A stretch of 64,000 nucleotides of DNA from Nakamurella leprariae (GCF_016918035.1 NZ_JAERWK010000012.1:202809-266808), one strand, 5' to 3'. Counted from the first letter of the stretch, positions 38,317-47,399 are shown. Notes: generated by a model not told the origin, from the letters alone. Made by a program: numbers and translations.

Positions 38317-39072
38317 GTGGCAACCACCGCCTTGGACGACAAGGTCGTCGTCGTGACGGGCGCAGCCCAGGGCATCGGCCGGGCCTACGTGCACCGGTTC
38401 GTGGCCGAGGGGGCGACCGTCGTCGCGGCTGATCGCAACACCGCCGGCGTGCAGTCCGTCGCCGCTGAGATCGGCCACGGCGTCGTACCGGTCGGGCTGG
38501 ACGTCGCCGACCGCGCATCGTGCACCGAGCTGGCCGAGCTGCTGCGGAGCAGGTACGGCCGGCTGGACGGTCTGGTCAACAACGCGGCCATCTTCTCCAC
38601 CATCCGGATGAGCCCGTTCTGGGAGATCACCGACGACGAGTGGGACGCCGTCTCGACGGTGAACGTCAAGGGCGTCTGGCTGCTCACCTCGGCCCTGGTC
38701 GACCTGCTGCGGGCGGCGGGCAGTGCCAGCATCGTCAACATCGGCTCGGACGCGGTCGCGCTGGGGCGCACCGACTACCTGCACTACATCGCCAGCAAGG
38801 GGGCGGTCGCGGCGATGAGTGCCGCGATGTCCAAGGAGCTCGGGGCCTCGGGGATCCGGGTCAACACGCTCTCGCCCGGACCGGTGTACACGGAGATCGC
38901 CCGCGACACCGTGACGCCGGAGCAGACCGCGGCCATGCTCGCCCGCCAGGCGCTGCCGCGACCCGCCGGGCCGCAGGACATGACCAGCCTGGCCGCATTC
39001 CTGCTGTCGGACGCCAGCAGCTACATCACCGGCCAGACCATCAGCGTCAACGGAGGATTGGTACACCGATGA
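38317..39072 (+). CDS. Short-chain dehydrogenase/reductase
   Basis: A classical NAD(P)-dependent SDR, 251 residues. Seen: cofactor motif VVVTGAAQGIGRA (TGAAQGIG at 14-21), ADRNT after the second strand (Asp suggests NAD preference), the structural LVNNAAIF, and the catalytic Y157 and K161 in YIASK, with NIGSDAV supplying the serine. It may oxidise an alcohol such as a benzyl-type or mandelate-type substrate to the carbonyl handled by the neighbouring aldehyde dehydrogenase. GTG start after AGGAGG; ATGA overlap with the aldolase gene. Confidence 0.92.
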   Translation: MATTALDDKVVVVTGAAQGIGRAYVHRFVAEGATVVAADRNTAGVQSVAAEIGHGVVPVGLDVADRASCTELAELLRSRYGRLDGLVNNAAIFSTIRMSPFWEITDDEWDAVSTVNVKGVWLLTSALVDLLRAAGSASIVNIGSDAVALGRTDYLHYIASKGAVAAMSAAMSKELGASGIRVNTLSPGPVYTEIARDTVTPEQTAAMLARQALPRPAGPQDMTSLAAFLLSDASSYITGQTISVNGGLVHR

Positions 39073-39779
39073 GCGGTTCCGACGTCCCTGACCAGCTCGG
39101 ATCCGACCTGCGGCAGCTGGTGTCGATGGCCTCGAGGATCCTGGGGGCGGCCGACCAGGGCGACTTCATCTGGGGTCACGCCTCGGCCCGCGACCCCGAC
39201 GACCGGGGCGCATGGATCAAGCAGAGTGGCTGGGGACTGACCGAGGTCACCCCCGAGCGAGTGCACCTCGTCGCTCGCAACGGTCAGTTGCTCGAGGGTG
39301 ACGGCCCGCTGCACATCGAGTTCCCCATCCACACCGAGATCTACGCCGCCCGACCGGACGTCGGCGGCGTGGTGCACGCGCACTCGCCGCATGCCGTCGC
39401 CCTGGCCGCGGCCGGGGTGGAGCTCCGCCCGGTGAGCCACGCGGCGACGCTGTTCGTGCCCCCGGCCGTCCCGCGGTTCACCGAGACCGCGGACCTGATC
39501 CGCACTCCTGAACTCGGCGCGGCCGTCGCGGCGACGCTCGGGTCGGCCAACGCGGTCTTCCTGGTCAACCACGGCATCGTCGCGGTCGGACCCGACGTCC
39601 AGACCGCGACGGTGACGGCGCTGCTGCTGGAGACCGCCGCCGAGCAGCAGCTGCGCACGCTGGCCTTCGGTGGGACGCCGACGTGGTCGGACGACGGGGA
39701 AGCGCTGGCCAAGCGCGATCGCATCTACCACCCGCGCGCCCTGCGGAGCGTCTGGGACCATCTGGTCCGCCAGCTCTGA
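39069..39779 (+). CDS. Class II aldolase/adducin family protein
   Basis: A 236-residue zinc enzyme of the family that includes fuculose-phosphate aldolase and hydroxy-phthalate decarboxylases. Seen: IWGHASARDPDD, EFPIHTEIYAARPDV, the zinc ligands VVHAHSPHAVA and the third histidine in FLVNHGIVAVG. Known: family members cleave a carbon-carbon bond by aldol cleavage or decarboxylation of an ortho-hydroxy aromatic acid. In an aromatic cluster a decarboxylase role is plausible. Coupled to the SDR by a four-base overlap. Confidence 0.86.
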   Translation: MSGSDVPDQLGSDLRQLVSMASRILGAADQGDFIWGHASARDPDDRGAWIKQSGWGLTEVTPERVHLVARNGQLLEGDGPLHIEFPIHTEIYAARPDVGGVVHAHSPHAVALAAAGVELRPVSHAATLFVPPAVPRFTETADLIRTPELGAAVAATLGSANAVFLVNHGIVAVGPDVQTATVTALLLETAAEQQLRTLAFGGTPTWSDDGEALAKRDRIYHPRALRSVWDHLVRQL

Positions 39780-39895
39780 CCACCGTTCCGCCGCCCGCAT
39801 CCGCCTGGGTCCGTCTTCTGACATGCGGAAAAGCGGTGCGCGGCAACGGGTCCGTTCCTAGCATCTCGTTCCACACCGGGAGCGATGTCTCCTGT

Positions 39896-39909
39896 TCACA
39901 GTGGTGTGA
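39896..39909. promoter_or_regulatory. Palindrome next to the transporter ribosome-binding site
   Basis: TCACA-GTGG-TGTGA is a perfect inverted repeat immediately before GGAGGA and the ATG at 39925. A TAGCAT at about 39859 could be a -10 element upstream, so a bound regulator would sit just downstream of the transcript start. The rest of 39780-39924 contains no gene. Confidence 0.45.
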
Positions 39910-39924
39910 CCACCGGAGGACTCA

Positions 39925-41283
39925 ATGACGAGTACGGCTCAGAGCACGGCACCATCTCACCCTACGACCCCGCGGGAACGGACCCGGGCGGCCGTCCTGG
40001 GCACGCTCGGCAACGTGATGGAGTGGTACGACTTCACCGTCTACGGGTTCCTGGCCGCGTACATCGCCGCCAACTTCTTCCCCGGGGACGATCCGCTGGC
40101 CAAGCTCCTGGCCGCGTTCGGCATCTACGCCGTCGGGTTCGTCGCCCGGCCGCTCGGTGCGCTGGTCCTCGGGCCGCTCATCGACCGGCGCGGGCGCAAG
40201 TCCGTCATGCTGCTGTCGATGTTGCTCATGGCGGCCGGGTCCCTGCTGATCGGCATCGCTCCCACGTACGCCACGTCCGGGGCCTTCGGCGCCGTCGTCA
40301 TCACCGTCGGCCGCCTGATGCAGGGCTTCTCGGCCGGCGGCGAGTTCGGCAGCTCGGCGGTGTTCCTGGTCGAGTGGGCCAACCCGCGCCGCCGTGGTCT
40401 CTACGGCAGCTTCCACCAGGTCGCCACCTACGGTGGACTCGTCCTCGGCGCCGTGCTCGTCGCCGCCCTCACCGCGGCGGTCGGCACGGACTCGATGCGC
40501 GAGTGGGTGTGGCGCGTCCCGTTCCTCATCGGCGCGGTGCTCGCGGTCATCGTCCTGGTGCTGCGACGCCGAGTGGCCGAGCCGCCCGCCTTCGTCGCTG
40601 CGGCCGCCGATCCCGATCCGGTCGTGGAGCCGGCCGCGGCCAGCAGCCAGGCCGCTGCCGTGACGGCTCCGACCGCTCGGGCCCGCCGCGAGGTGGGCGC
40701 CCTGGCGGGCTTCATGCTCACCCTGGGCGTCGTCGCGCTGTGGGGTGTCACCTCGATGGTGACGATCAACTACATGCCCACCTACACCACCAACTTCGCC
40801 GGGCTGACGCCGCAGTCCGCGCTCTGGGCCACCGTGATCGGCGGTGCCGTCGCCGTTGCGCTCATCCCGGTCGCCGGGCACCTGTCGGACCGGTACGGCC
40901 GGCGCCCGTTCGTGATCGGGGCAGCGGTGGCCTTCCTGGTCCTGCCGTGGCCGCTGTTCACGATGATCACCTCGGTCGGCCAGTTCTGGGCGGTGCTCGT
41001 CGCGCAGATCTGCTTCAGCATCCCCACCGCGGCGATGGCCGGGGTCGGCAGCTCCACGATCTCGGAGCTGTTCCCGACGCACCGCCGCGGCACGCTGGTC
41101 TCGATCGGTTCGGCGATCGCGGTCACCCTCTTCGGCGGGTTCGGCGCGTACATCTGCACCTGGCTCATCCGCACCACCGGCAACGTCGTCGCTCCGGCCT
41201 TCTACGTGATGGCCGTCGCGGTCATCACCCTCGTCGCGGGCAGCCTGCTGCCGAACACCGCGGACCGGGAGTTGCGGCGGTGA
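39925..41283 (+). CDS. MFS transporter, metabolite:H+ symporter (MHS) family
   Basis: A 452-residue inner-membrane proton symporter with 12 predicted helices. Seen: the MHS signature LGNVMEWYDFTVYGFLAAYI, RPLGALVLGPLIDRRGRKSVML (loop 2-3 motif), RLMQGFSAGGEFGSS and the second-half HLSDRYGRRPFVIG. An alanine/proline-rich cytoplasmic loop (about 215-255) joins the halves. Known substrates of MHS carriers include alpha-ketoglutarate, shikimate and other organic acids; here uptake of the aromatic substrate of the cluster is inferred. GTG overlap joins it to the epimerase gene. Confidence 0.9.
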   Translation: MTSTAQSTAPSHPTTPRERTRAAVLGTLGNVMEWYDFTVYGFLAAYIAANFFPGDDPLAKLLAAFGIYAVGFVARPLGALVLGPLIDRRGRKSVMLLSMLLMAAGSLLIGIAPTYATSGAFGAVVITVGRLMQGFSAGGEFGSSAVFLVEWANPRRRGLYGSFHQVATYGGLVLGAVLVAALTAAVGTDSMREWVWRVPFLIGAVLAVIVLVLRRRVAEPPAFVAAAADPDPVVEPAAASSQAAAVTAPTARARREVGALAGFMLTLGVVALWGVTSMVTINYMPTYTTNFAGLTPQSALWATVIGGAVAVALIPVAGHLSDRYGRRPFVIGAAVAFLVLPWPLFTMITSVGQFWAVLVAQICFSIPTAAMAGVGSSTISELFPTHRRGTLVSIGSAIAVTLFGGFGAYICTWLIRTTGNVVAPAFYVMAVAVITLVAGSLLPNTADRELRR

Positions 41284-42266
41284 GCCACGCGCGGCACGTC
41301 CTGATCACCGGAGCGGGCATGGTCGGCGCCCACACGGCCCGTCGGCTGCTCGACCTCGGGTGGCGGGTCACGCTGCTGGACCGGGAGGTCCCGGGCGAGT
41401 ACCTGCGCTCGGTGCTGGGCCCGGCCGCCGAGTACGACACCCTCGAGGTGGATCTCACCGACAGTGTCGCCATGGCCGCAGCTCTCGCCGATCTGCGGCC
41501 GACCGACGTGGTCCACACCGCGGCCCTCATCGCGGCGCGCGCCCAGCGCGACGTGGTGGAGACGATCGAGGTCAACGTCAGCGCGCCGCTGCGGTTGGCC
41601 GCGTGGGCGTCGTCCGCCGGCGTGTCGCGGTTCGTCGCGGTCAGCAGCTGGAGCGTCTACGACGAACGGCAGCCGGCGCCGATCACCGAGGACTCACCGG
41701 TGTGCACCCGGTTCGACTCCTACTACGTCGCATCCAAGCTGGCCATGGAGCATCTGCTGAGCGCCTTCGCGTCGCGCAGCGGCCTGGCCACGGTGGCGTT
41801 GCGGCCCGCGGTCGTCTACGGCCACGGACCCAATCTCGGCGGTGCCGTCGGCAGCGCGGTGCTCGAGGCGCAGATGCTGCGGGCCGTCCGTGGGCTCCCG
41901 GTCGAGCTTCCGGCGACCGTCCTGTCGTGCACCGAGCTGGTTTTCGTCGAGGACGTCGCCGCGGCCGCGGTGGCCGCGCTGCAGGCCGACCTGGACGAGG
42001 TGTTCAGCACCTGCACGGTCGGCTCGGGCGAGCTGACCACCGTCGAGGACCTGGCTGACACGTTCCGACAGTTGTTCCCCGGGGTGCCCGTCACGATCGG
42101 GCCGGGCGCTGCCAGCAGCGTCGTCCCGCCGGTCCCCACCATGCCGACCGCCGGGGCGCAGCTGCGCGCGCACCTCGGGATCGGCGAACCGCTGCGCCGC
42201 AACGACGGCTTCGCCCGCTTCGCCGACGACCTGCGGGCCGCTGCATCCGCCCGGACAGCGATGTGA
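41280..42266 (+). CDS. NAD-dependent epimerase/dehydratase (extended SDR)
   Basis: A 328-residue extended SDR. Seen: N-terminal HVLITGAGMVGAHTARRLLD nucleotide fold, LDRE after the second strand, VVHTAALIAA, SSWSVYDE and the catalytic YYVASK (Tyr and Lys). The fold is usually active on nucleotide sugars, but relatives in aromatic clusters act as dehydrogenases or lactone-type enzymes. No specific activity can be assigned. GTG overlaps the transporter stop by four bases; the BVMO follows after 68 bases with its own AGGAGG. Confidence 0.85.
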   Translation: MSHARHVLITGAGMVGAHTARRLLDLGWRVTLLDREVPGEYLRSVLGPAAEYDTLEVDLTDSVAMAAALADLRPTDVVHTAALIAARAQRDVVETIEVNVSAPLRLAAWASSAGVSRFVAVSSWSVYDERQPAPITEDSPVCTRFDSYYVASKLAMEHLLSAFASRSGLATVALRPAVVYGHGPNLGGAVGSAVLEAQMLRAVRGLPVELPATVLSCTELVFVEDVAAAAVAALQADLDEVFSTCTVGSGELTTVEDLADTFRQLFPGVPVTIGPGAASSVVPPVPTMPTAGAQLRAHLGIGEPLRRNDGFARFADDLRAAASARTAM

Positions 42267-42334
42267 GGCGGCGGCCGCCGGCCGGACCGTGCGCTGCCGC
42301 ACCACCGACGCACCCAGCTCCAGGAGGCCATCGC

Positions 42335-43834
42335 ATGAACGAGTCCATCACCGTCGAGACGGTCGTCATCGGTGCCGGTTTCGGCGGGCTGGCGGCCGCC
42401 CACGACCTCCTGGCCGGCGGCCGGACCGACTTCCTGGTCCTGGAGCAGGCCACCTCCGTCGGCGGCGTCTGGCGGGAGAACGTCTATCCGAACGCGGCCT
42501 GCGACGTGCCCTCGCACCTGTACAGCCTGTCCTTCGCGCAGAGCCCGGACTGGTCGAGCAGCTACGCCTCGCAGGCCGAGATCCTGGCCTACACCGAACG
42601 GGTCGTCGACGACCTCGGCATCCGGGACCGGATCCTCTTCGGGACCGGCCTGGTCGCCGCCCGGTGGGACGAGCACGTCGGCCAGTGGGGATTGGAGACC
42701 TCGCGCGGCGCCCGGATCACCTGCCGGTTCCTGATCTCGGCCATCGGGACGTTGAACCAGCCACTGGTCCCCGATCTGCCCGGCATGGACGAGTTCACGG
42801 GCACCATCGTGCACACCGCCCGCTGGGACCCGGCCCTGGACCTGCGCGGCAAGCGGGTCGCGGTCGTCGGCGCCGGAGCCAGTGCCATCCAGGTCGTCCC
42901 ACACGCCGTCGAGCGAGCCGACGCGGTGCTCGTGGCGATCCGCACACCCCCGCACGTGATGCCCAAACCCGAGGAGCACTACGACGAGCGGGCCAAGCAG
43001 CGGTTCCGCGAGCATCCCGAGCTGCTGCTGGCCCTGCGCCAGGAGCAGGTCGAGTACTGGAACCGCTCGACGCACGCCCAGGCGGTCATGGACGAGGCGT
43101 TCCTGTCCGCCGCGGAAGCGGTCTGGCGCCAGCACATGGAGTCGGCGGTGCACGATGCGGAACTCCGCCGGATCCTCACCCCGACGTCCCGGTTCGGGTG
43201 CCGACGACCGGTCGTCTCGAACGCCTTCTACCCGGCGCTGGCCGATCCGAGGACGACCGTCTTCGATTCGGCGATCGCCCGGCTCACCCCCACCGGCGTG
43301 GTCTCCGAGCGCGGCCAGGAGTGGGCGGCCGATGTCGTCGTGCTGGCCACCGGGTTCCGGGCGACCGAGATGCTCAGCTCGGTCGAGTTCGCCGGCACCG
43401 ACGGCACGCTGGCCGAGCACTGGCAGGACGACGGGCCCCGCGCGTACAAGGGAACGCTCGTGCCCGGCTTCCCGAACCTGTTCCTGGTCACCGGGCCGAA
43501 CACCCAGGCGTCCGGGTCGATCATCGGCGTCATCGAGGCCCAGACCGGGTGGATCGCGCGGTTGCTGGACGAGACCGACGCCCGTGGCGCCGCGGCGGTG
43601 GGGGTCACCACTGCGGGATTGGCCCGGTTCGAGGAGCGGCTCGCCGCCCTGATGTCGCGCAGCGTGTGGGAGGTGGGGGGCTGCGAGAGCTGGTACCGGC
43701 TCGGCGGCACGGGCCGCGTCGTCACCAAGTGGCCCGGCAGCCTCGCCGAATTCGAGGCGGTGCTGGCCGAACCGGTCACCGAGGACCTGGAGTTCACCGG
43801 CGTGCGGGCCCCGCAGCTCGCGGCCCGACCCTGA
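42335..43834 (+). CDS. Type I Baeyer-Villiger monooxygenase / flavin monooxygenase
   Basis: FAD and NADPH dependent enzyme inserting oxygen next to a ketone to give an ester or lactone. Seen: 499 residues; FAD-binding VVIGAGFGGLAAAHDLL with GAGFGG at 13-18, ENVYPNAACDVPSHLYSLSF, the Baeyer-Villiger fingerprint FTGTIVHTARW (F-x-G-x3-H-x3-W) followed by Asp-Pro, the second nucleotide fold VAVVGAGASAIQVVP and VVLATGFRATEML. The full fingerprint separates it from simple N-oxide-forming monooxygenases. A carboxylesterase three genes downstream could hydrolyse the ester product. Confidence 0.9.
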   Translation: MNESITVETVVIGAGFGGLAAAHDLLAGGRTDFLVLEQATSVGGVWRENVYPNAACDVPSHLYSLSFAQSPDWSSSYASQAEILAYTERVVDDLGIRDRILFGTGLVAARWDEHVGQWGLETSRGARITCRFLISAIGTLNQPLVPDLPGMDEFTGTIVHTARWDPALDLRGKRVAVVGAGASAIQVVPHAVERADAVLVAIRTPPHVMPKPEEHYDERAKQRFREHPELLLALRQEQVEYWNRSTHAQAVMDEAFLSAAEAVWRQHMESAVHDAELRRILTPTSRFGCRRPVVSNAFYPALADPRTTVFDSAIARLTPTGVVSERGQEWAADVVVLATGFRATEMLSSVEFAGTDGTLAEHWQDDGPRAYKGTLVPGFPNLFLVTGPNTQASGSIIGVIEAQTGWIARLLDETDARGAAAVGVTTAGLARFEERLAALMSRSVWEVGGCESWYRLGGTGRVVTKWPGSLAEFEAVLAEPVTEDLEFTGVRAPQLAARP

Positions 43835-43842
43835 GGAGGACG

Positions 43843-44502
43843 ATGGACATCACCAAGTTCGGGCACGCCACGCTGCTGCTCGAGCAGGACGGCACCCGCA
43901 TCCTGGTCGACCCGGGCAGTTTCACCGACGCCGCCGCCTTCGAGGTCGACGGGCTCGCCGCTGTCCTGATCACCCACGAGCACCCCGACCACGTGCAGCC
44001 CGACCGGATGCCCGCCCTGCTGGCGGCCAATCCGGGCGCGGTGGTCGCCGGGCCGCCGAGCGTGGCCAGCCTGCTGCGCGGGACCACCGACGTCCGGGTC
44101 CTGCAGGACGGTGACGCGCTGGATCTCGGTCCGCTCACCGTCGATGTGGTCGGCGGCGCCCACCAGCTCGTCCACCCCAGGATGCCGCGCATCGAGAACG
44201 TCGGGCTGGTCGTCGCCGACGCCGACGGGACCCGGCTGTTCCATCCCGGTGACAGCTACGAGGTCGTCCCGGAGGGCATCGACGTCCTGGCCGTCCCGAT
44301 CTCCTCGCCGTGGGGCAAGCTCGGCGAGACCGTCGACTTCATCAGTGCGGTGGCTCCGCGCACCGTCTTCCCCATCCACGACGCCCTGCTGAGCCGGGCC
44401 GGCCGGCAGCTGTTCTGGTCGTGGATCCCGATGCTGGTGGGCGACGCCGTCACCAGCACCGACCCCGACCCCGGGCAGCGTTTCCGCGCCCACCCCGCCT
44501 GA
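43843..44502 (+). CDS. Metallo-beta-lactamase-fold hydrolase (UlaG-like)
   Basis: A 219-residue metal-dependent hydrolase. Seen: N-terminal KFGHATLLLEQDGTRILVDPG, the metal motif THEHPDHVQPDR (H-x-H-x-D-H), a later histidine in VVGGAHQLVHP, the aspartate in FHPGDSY and the histidine in VFPIHDALL. Known: UlaG-type proteins act as lactonases or phosphodiesterases. As its gene follows the BVMO by eight bases, a lactonase that opens a BVMO product is a reasonable inference. ATG follows GAGGAGG. Confidence 0.85.
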   Translation: MDITKFGHATLLLEQDGTRILVDPGSFTDAAAFEVDGLAAVLITHEHPDHVQPDRMPALLAANPGAVVAGPPSVASLLRGTTDVRVLQDGDALDLGPLTVDVVGGAHQLVHPRMPRIENVGLVVADADGTRLFHPGDSYEVVPEGIDVLAVPISSPWGKLGETVDFISAVAPRTVFPIHDALLSRAGRQLFWSWIPMLVGDAVTSTDPDPGQRFRAHPA

Positions 44503-44538
44503 ACCTCCCGGTCCCGCGACCCCGCCACAGGAGTGATG

Positions 44539-45696
44539 ATGGCCAAACCACGAGCCCACGACCCCGAGCAGCTGAGCTTCTCGTACTTCTTCCCCACCGG
44601 GCAGACCGACCACGTGTGGTCCGCGGAGGCCGCGCGGTCGACGCCGGCGCTCGGTCGCACGGTGTTCACGCAGATGGCGCAGGCCGCCGAGGAAGCCGGA
44701 TTCGACTCGGTGTTCATCGCCGACACCTGGTCCGGCCACCAGCGGGCGGCCGAGCGGGCCGGACACCAGTCGCCCAAGTTCCACGCCCCGCTGCTGGCGA
44801 TGGCGCTGTTCGCGGTGACCGAGCACCTGGGCGTCATCACCACGATGCACACCAGCCACCACCAACCGGCCCACGTCGCCCGGATGGGCGCCACCCTGGA
44901 CGCGTACAGCGAAGGTCGGTGGGGCTGGAACGTGGTCACCGGATTCGGCGACCCCGAGGCCCGGCTGTTCGGACGGGACACCCTGGCGGCCCACGACGAC
45001 CGGTACGCGATGGCTGCCGAGTTCGTCGACCTGGTCAAGCAGCTCTGGACGCAGGACGACCCGATCGACGCGCAGGGCCGGTGGTACCGGGCGCAGGGGC
45101 GGATCAAGGCGCCGCGGCCGGTGCAGCAGCCGCACCCGCTGCTGGTGAGTGCGGGTGCGTCACCAGCGGGCCTGGCCTTCGCCGCCGAGCACTGTGACCA
45201 GCTGGTCGTGGCCGGGAACACCGTCGAGAAGATCCAATCCGTCGACGACCGGCTGGACAAGATCTTGGCTGCGCAGGGCCGGGCCGGCGAGGTCACCACC
45301 GCGCCGTTCACGATCACCATCGTGCGTGAGGGCCAAGGTCAGGCCGAGGAGGAGTACGAGCGGCTGGTGCAGAGCCTCGACGTCGAGGCGACGATGGAGC
45401 TGGCGGCCGACATCCTGGGCGGCGTCGAGTCCATTCGGTCGCTGTTCACCGAGCAGGGGCATGCCGAGGCGGCCCGGGCGTGGGGGAGCGGTCAGGGGAT
45501 CCTCAAGCTGTTCGGCACGGCCGAGCAGGTCGCCCAGCAGCTGGTCACCCTCAAGGCCGAGACGACCACGGCCAACGTGCTCATCAACTTCCCGCTGTGG
45601 AACCCGCAGGAGGTCCTGGGGTTCCGGTCCGTCCTGGATCACCTGCGTGATGCGGGTGTCTGGGTGCCGCCTGCCGAACGGAGCTACTCGTGGTGA
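44539..45696 (+). CDS. LLM-class flavin-dependent monooxygenase, copy 1
   Basis: A 385-residue luciferase-like TIM-barrel oxidoreductase of the SsuD/SfnG/RutA group that uses reduced FMN supplied by a separate reductase. Seen: LSFSYFFPTGQTD, DSVFIADTWSGHQ, ARMGATLDAYSEGRWGWNVVTG in the flavin-binding region, RYAMAAEFVDLVKQLW and PLLVSAGASPAGLAFAA. It is clearly a sister of the gene at 47400-48542, with matching ends (AGVWVPP...YSW against AGVWSPP...FSW). No flavin reductase gene is in the window. ATG 44539 has AGGAG five bases upstream; GTG 44533 and ATG 44536 are possible. It overlaps the esterase by four bases. Confidence 0.88.
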   Translation: MAKPRAHDPEQLSFSYFFPTGQTDHVWSAEAARSTPALGRTVFTQMAQAAEEAGFDSVFIADTWSGHQRAAERAGHQSPKFHAPLLAMALFAVTEHLGVITTMHTSHHQPAHVARMGATLDAYSEGRWGWNVVTGFGDPEARLFGRDTLAAHDDRYAMAAEFVDLVKQLWTQDDPIDAQGRWYRAQGRIKAPRPVQQPHPLLVSAGASPAGLAFAAEHCDQLVVAGNTVEKIQSVDDRLDKILAAQGRAGEVTTAPFTITIVREGQGQAEEEYERLVQSLDVEATMELAADILGGVESIRSLFTEQGHAEAARAWGSGQGILKLFGTAEQVAQQLVTLKAETTTANVLINFPLWNPQEVLGFRSVLDHLRDAGVWVPPAERSYSW

Positions 45697-47309
45697 CTGC
45701 TCAGCCCGTCCCGACCACCCGCTCGACAACCGCCGCCGTCGAGACCGGCTCGCTCGAGGGAAGTCTCGACGAGGCGACCGGTGTACGGAGCTTCCGGGGA
45801 GTGCCGTACGCGGCGCCGCCGATCGGTGAGTTGCGCTGGCGCCCGCCGCGTCCGGCGGCGCCCTGGACCGGTGTCCGGGCGGCGACGCGGTTCGGGCCCA
45901 GCGCATGGCAGTTCCCGCCGCCGCCGGAGTCGCTCTACTCGGGCGGGGAGACCGAGTTCAGCGAGGACTGCCTGCACCTGAACGTCTGGACGGCCGCAAC
46001 CGGGACCGACGCCGACCGGGGCGAGGCCCGGCCGGTGCTGGTCTGGTTCCACTTCGGTGCCTACCAGTTCGGGTCGGCGTCGAACCCGGCCTACGACGGG
46101 ACGGCGCTGGCCGCCGCCGGACTCGTGGTGGTGTCGGTGAACCACCGGCTCGGCCGGATCGGGTTCCTGGCCCACCCGGAACTCAGCGCCGAATCCGGGT
46201 ACGGGGGCTCCGGCAACTACGGTCTGATGGACCAGATCGCGGCGCTGCAGTGGGTGCAGCGCAATGTCGCCGCGTTCGGTGGGGACCCCGGCAACGTGAC
46301 GATCGCCGGGGTGTCCGCCGGCGGCAACAGCGTGCACAACCTGCGGTCGTCCCCGTTGGCCGCCGGGCTGTTCCACAAGTCGATCGCGCAGAGCGGGCCG
46401 GGTGTCGCGCCCGCGCTGGGCGGCTACGGTCACCCGGCCAATCCGTCGACCCTGGCCGCCGGCGAGGCGGCCGGCGCCGAGCTCGCCGAGCTGCTCGGCG
46501 CGTCGAGCCTGGCCGACCTGCGAGCGTTGCCCGCCGAGCGGGTCATGGCCGTGCAGCTGCCGCGCGCGGCCGGACCATGGTCGTTCGACCTGATCCCCGG
46601 CGCGGCGATCAGCCTGCACGTCTTCGACTCCGGCTACCCGGTCATCGACGGGCACGTCCTGCCGCAGACACCGCTGCAGGCCTACGCGTCGGGGACCGCG
46701 ATCGACGTGCCGGCGATCACCGGCAACGCGGGCAACGAGGCCTCGGGGCTGCCGTACCTCGCCACCCTCGAGCGTTACCACCAGTGGGTGGCGCAGGAGT
46801 TCGGCGACGACGCGGCCGAGGTGCTGGAGCTGTACCCCGCCGAGACCGACGACGAGGCCCGGCGATCGAGCTGGGAGGTCGTCGCCGATCAGATCTTCGT
46901 ATGGTCGAGCTGGACGGCGGCCCGGTTGCAGACCGCGCGGCTGTCCGCCCCGGCCTGGTACTACCGGTTCCTGCGGCAGCCCCCGATCCCGGCCGACGGT
47001 GCCGTCGTGGAGCGCGCCTACGCCGGTGCGTTCCACGGTGCCGACGTGCTGTACGCCTTCGGCACGCTGGACGTCCGGGACTGGCCGTGGACGGAGCAGG
47101 ACCGGGCGCTGTCAGCGGCGATGATCCGCGCCTGGGTGGCGTTCGCCACCACCGGCGACCCGGATGACGGATCGGGCGCGTGGCCCCGGTTCACGCCGGA
47201 CGCCGTCCGGATCTGGGACCTCGAGCCGGCGACCGGTGCGCTGGGTCCGGACCGCCGCCGGATGGCCTTCTGGGACCGGCGCAACCGGTTGGACGGACTG
47301 GCGGGCTGA
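45693..47309 (+). CDS. Type B carboxylesterase
   Basis: A 538-residue serine esterase of the alpha/beta-hydrolase fold. Seen: FRGVPYAAPPIGELRWRPP, SEDCLHLNVWTA, oxyanion-hole region VLVWFHFGAYQFGSASN, the nucleophile S208 in GVSAGGNSVH (Val replaces the usual Glu of GESAG), VQRNVAAFGGDPGNVTIAG, an acid region GNAGNEASG and the histidine in AYAGAFHGADVLYAF. No signal peptide, so cytosolic. Likely hydrolyses an ester from the BVMO or from the imported substrate. GTG 45690 and 45693 are equivalent starts; the latter overlaps the LLM stop by four bases. Last gene of the plus-strand operon. Confidence 0.9.
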   Translation: MTAQPVPTTRSTTAAVETGSLEGSLDEATGVRSFRGVPYAAPPIGELRWRPPRPAAPWTGVRAATRFGPSAWQFPPPPESLYSGGETEFSEDCLHLNVWTAATGTDADRGEARPVLVWFHFGAYQFGSASNPAYDGTALAAAGLVVVSVNHRLGRIGFLAHPELSAESGYGGSGNYGLMDQIAALQWVQRNVAAFGGDPGNVTIAGVSAGGNSVHNLRSSPLAAGLFHKSIAQSGPGVAPALGGYGHPANPSTLAAGEAAGAELAELLGASSLADLRALPAERVMAVQLPRAAGPWSFDLIPGAAISLHVFDSGYPVIDGHVLPQTPLQAYASGTAIDVPAITGNAGNEASGLPYLATLERYHQWVAQEFGDDAAEVLELYPAETDDEARRSSWEVVADQIFVWSSWTAARLQTARLSAPAWYYRFLRQPPIPADGAVVERAYAGAFHGADVLYAFGTLDVRDWPWTEQDRALSAAMIRAWVAFATTGDPDDGSGAWPRFTPDAVRIWDLEPATGALGPDRRRMAFWDRRNRLDGLAG

Positions 47310-47324
47310 CCCGGTCCGGAACGG

Positions 47325-47363
47325 CGGCGGCCCCCGGCGAGGGATCCTCGTCGGGGGCCGCCG
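47325..47363. terminator. Strong 17-bp hairpin between convergent operons
   Basis: CGGCGGCCCCCGGCGAG (47325-47341) pairs with 47347-47363 over 17 positions with one G-T wobble and a five-base loop. It separates the plus-strand esterase operon from the minus-strand LLM/ThDP operon. No T tract; probably a two-way terminator. Confidence 0.75.
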
Positions 47364-47399
47364 GCTCGCTGCGGTCGGTGTCATCGCGACCGGCGCGGA

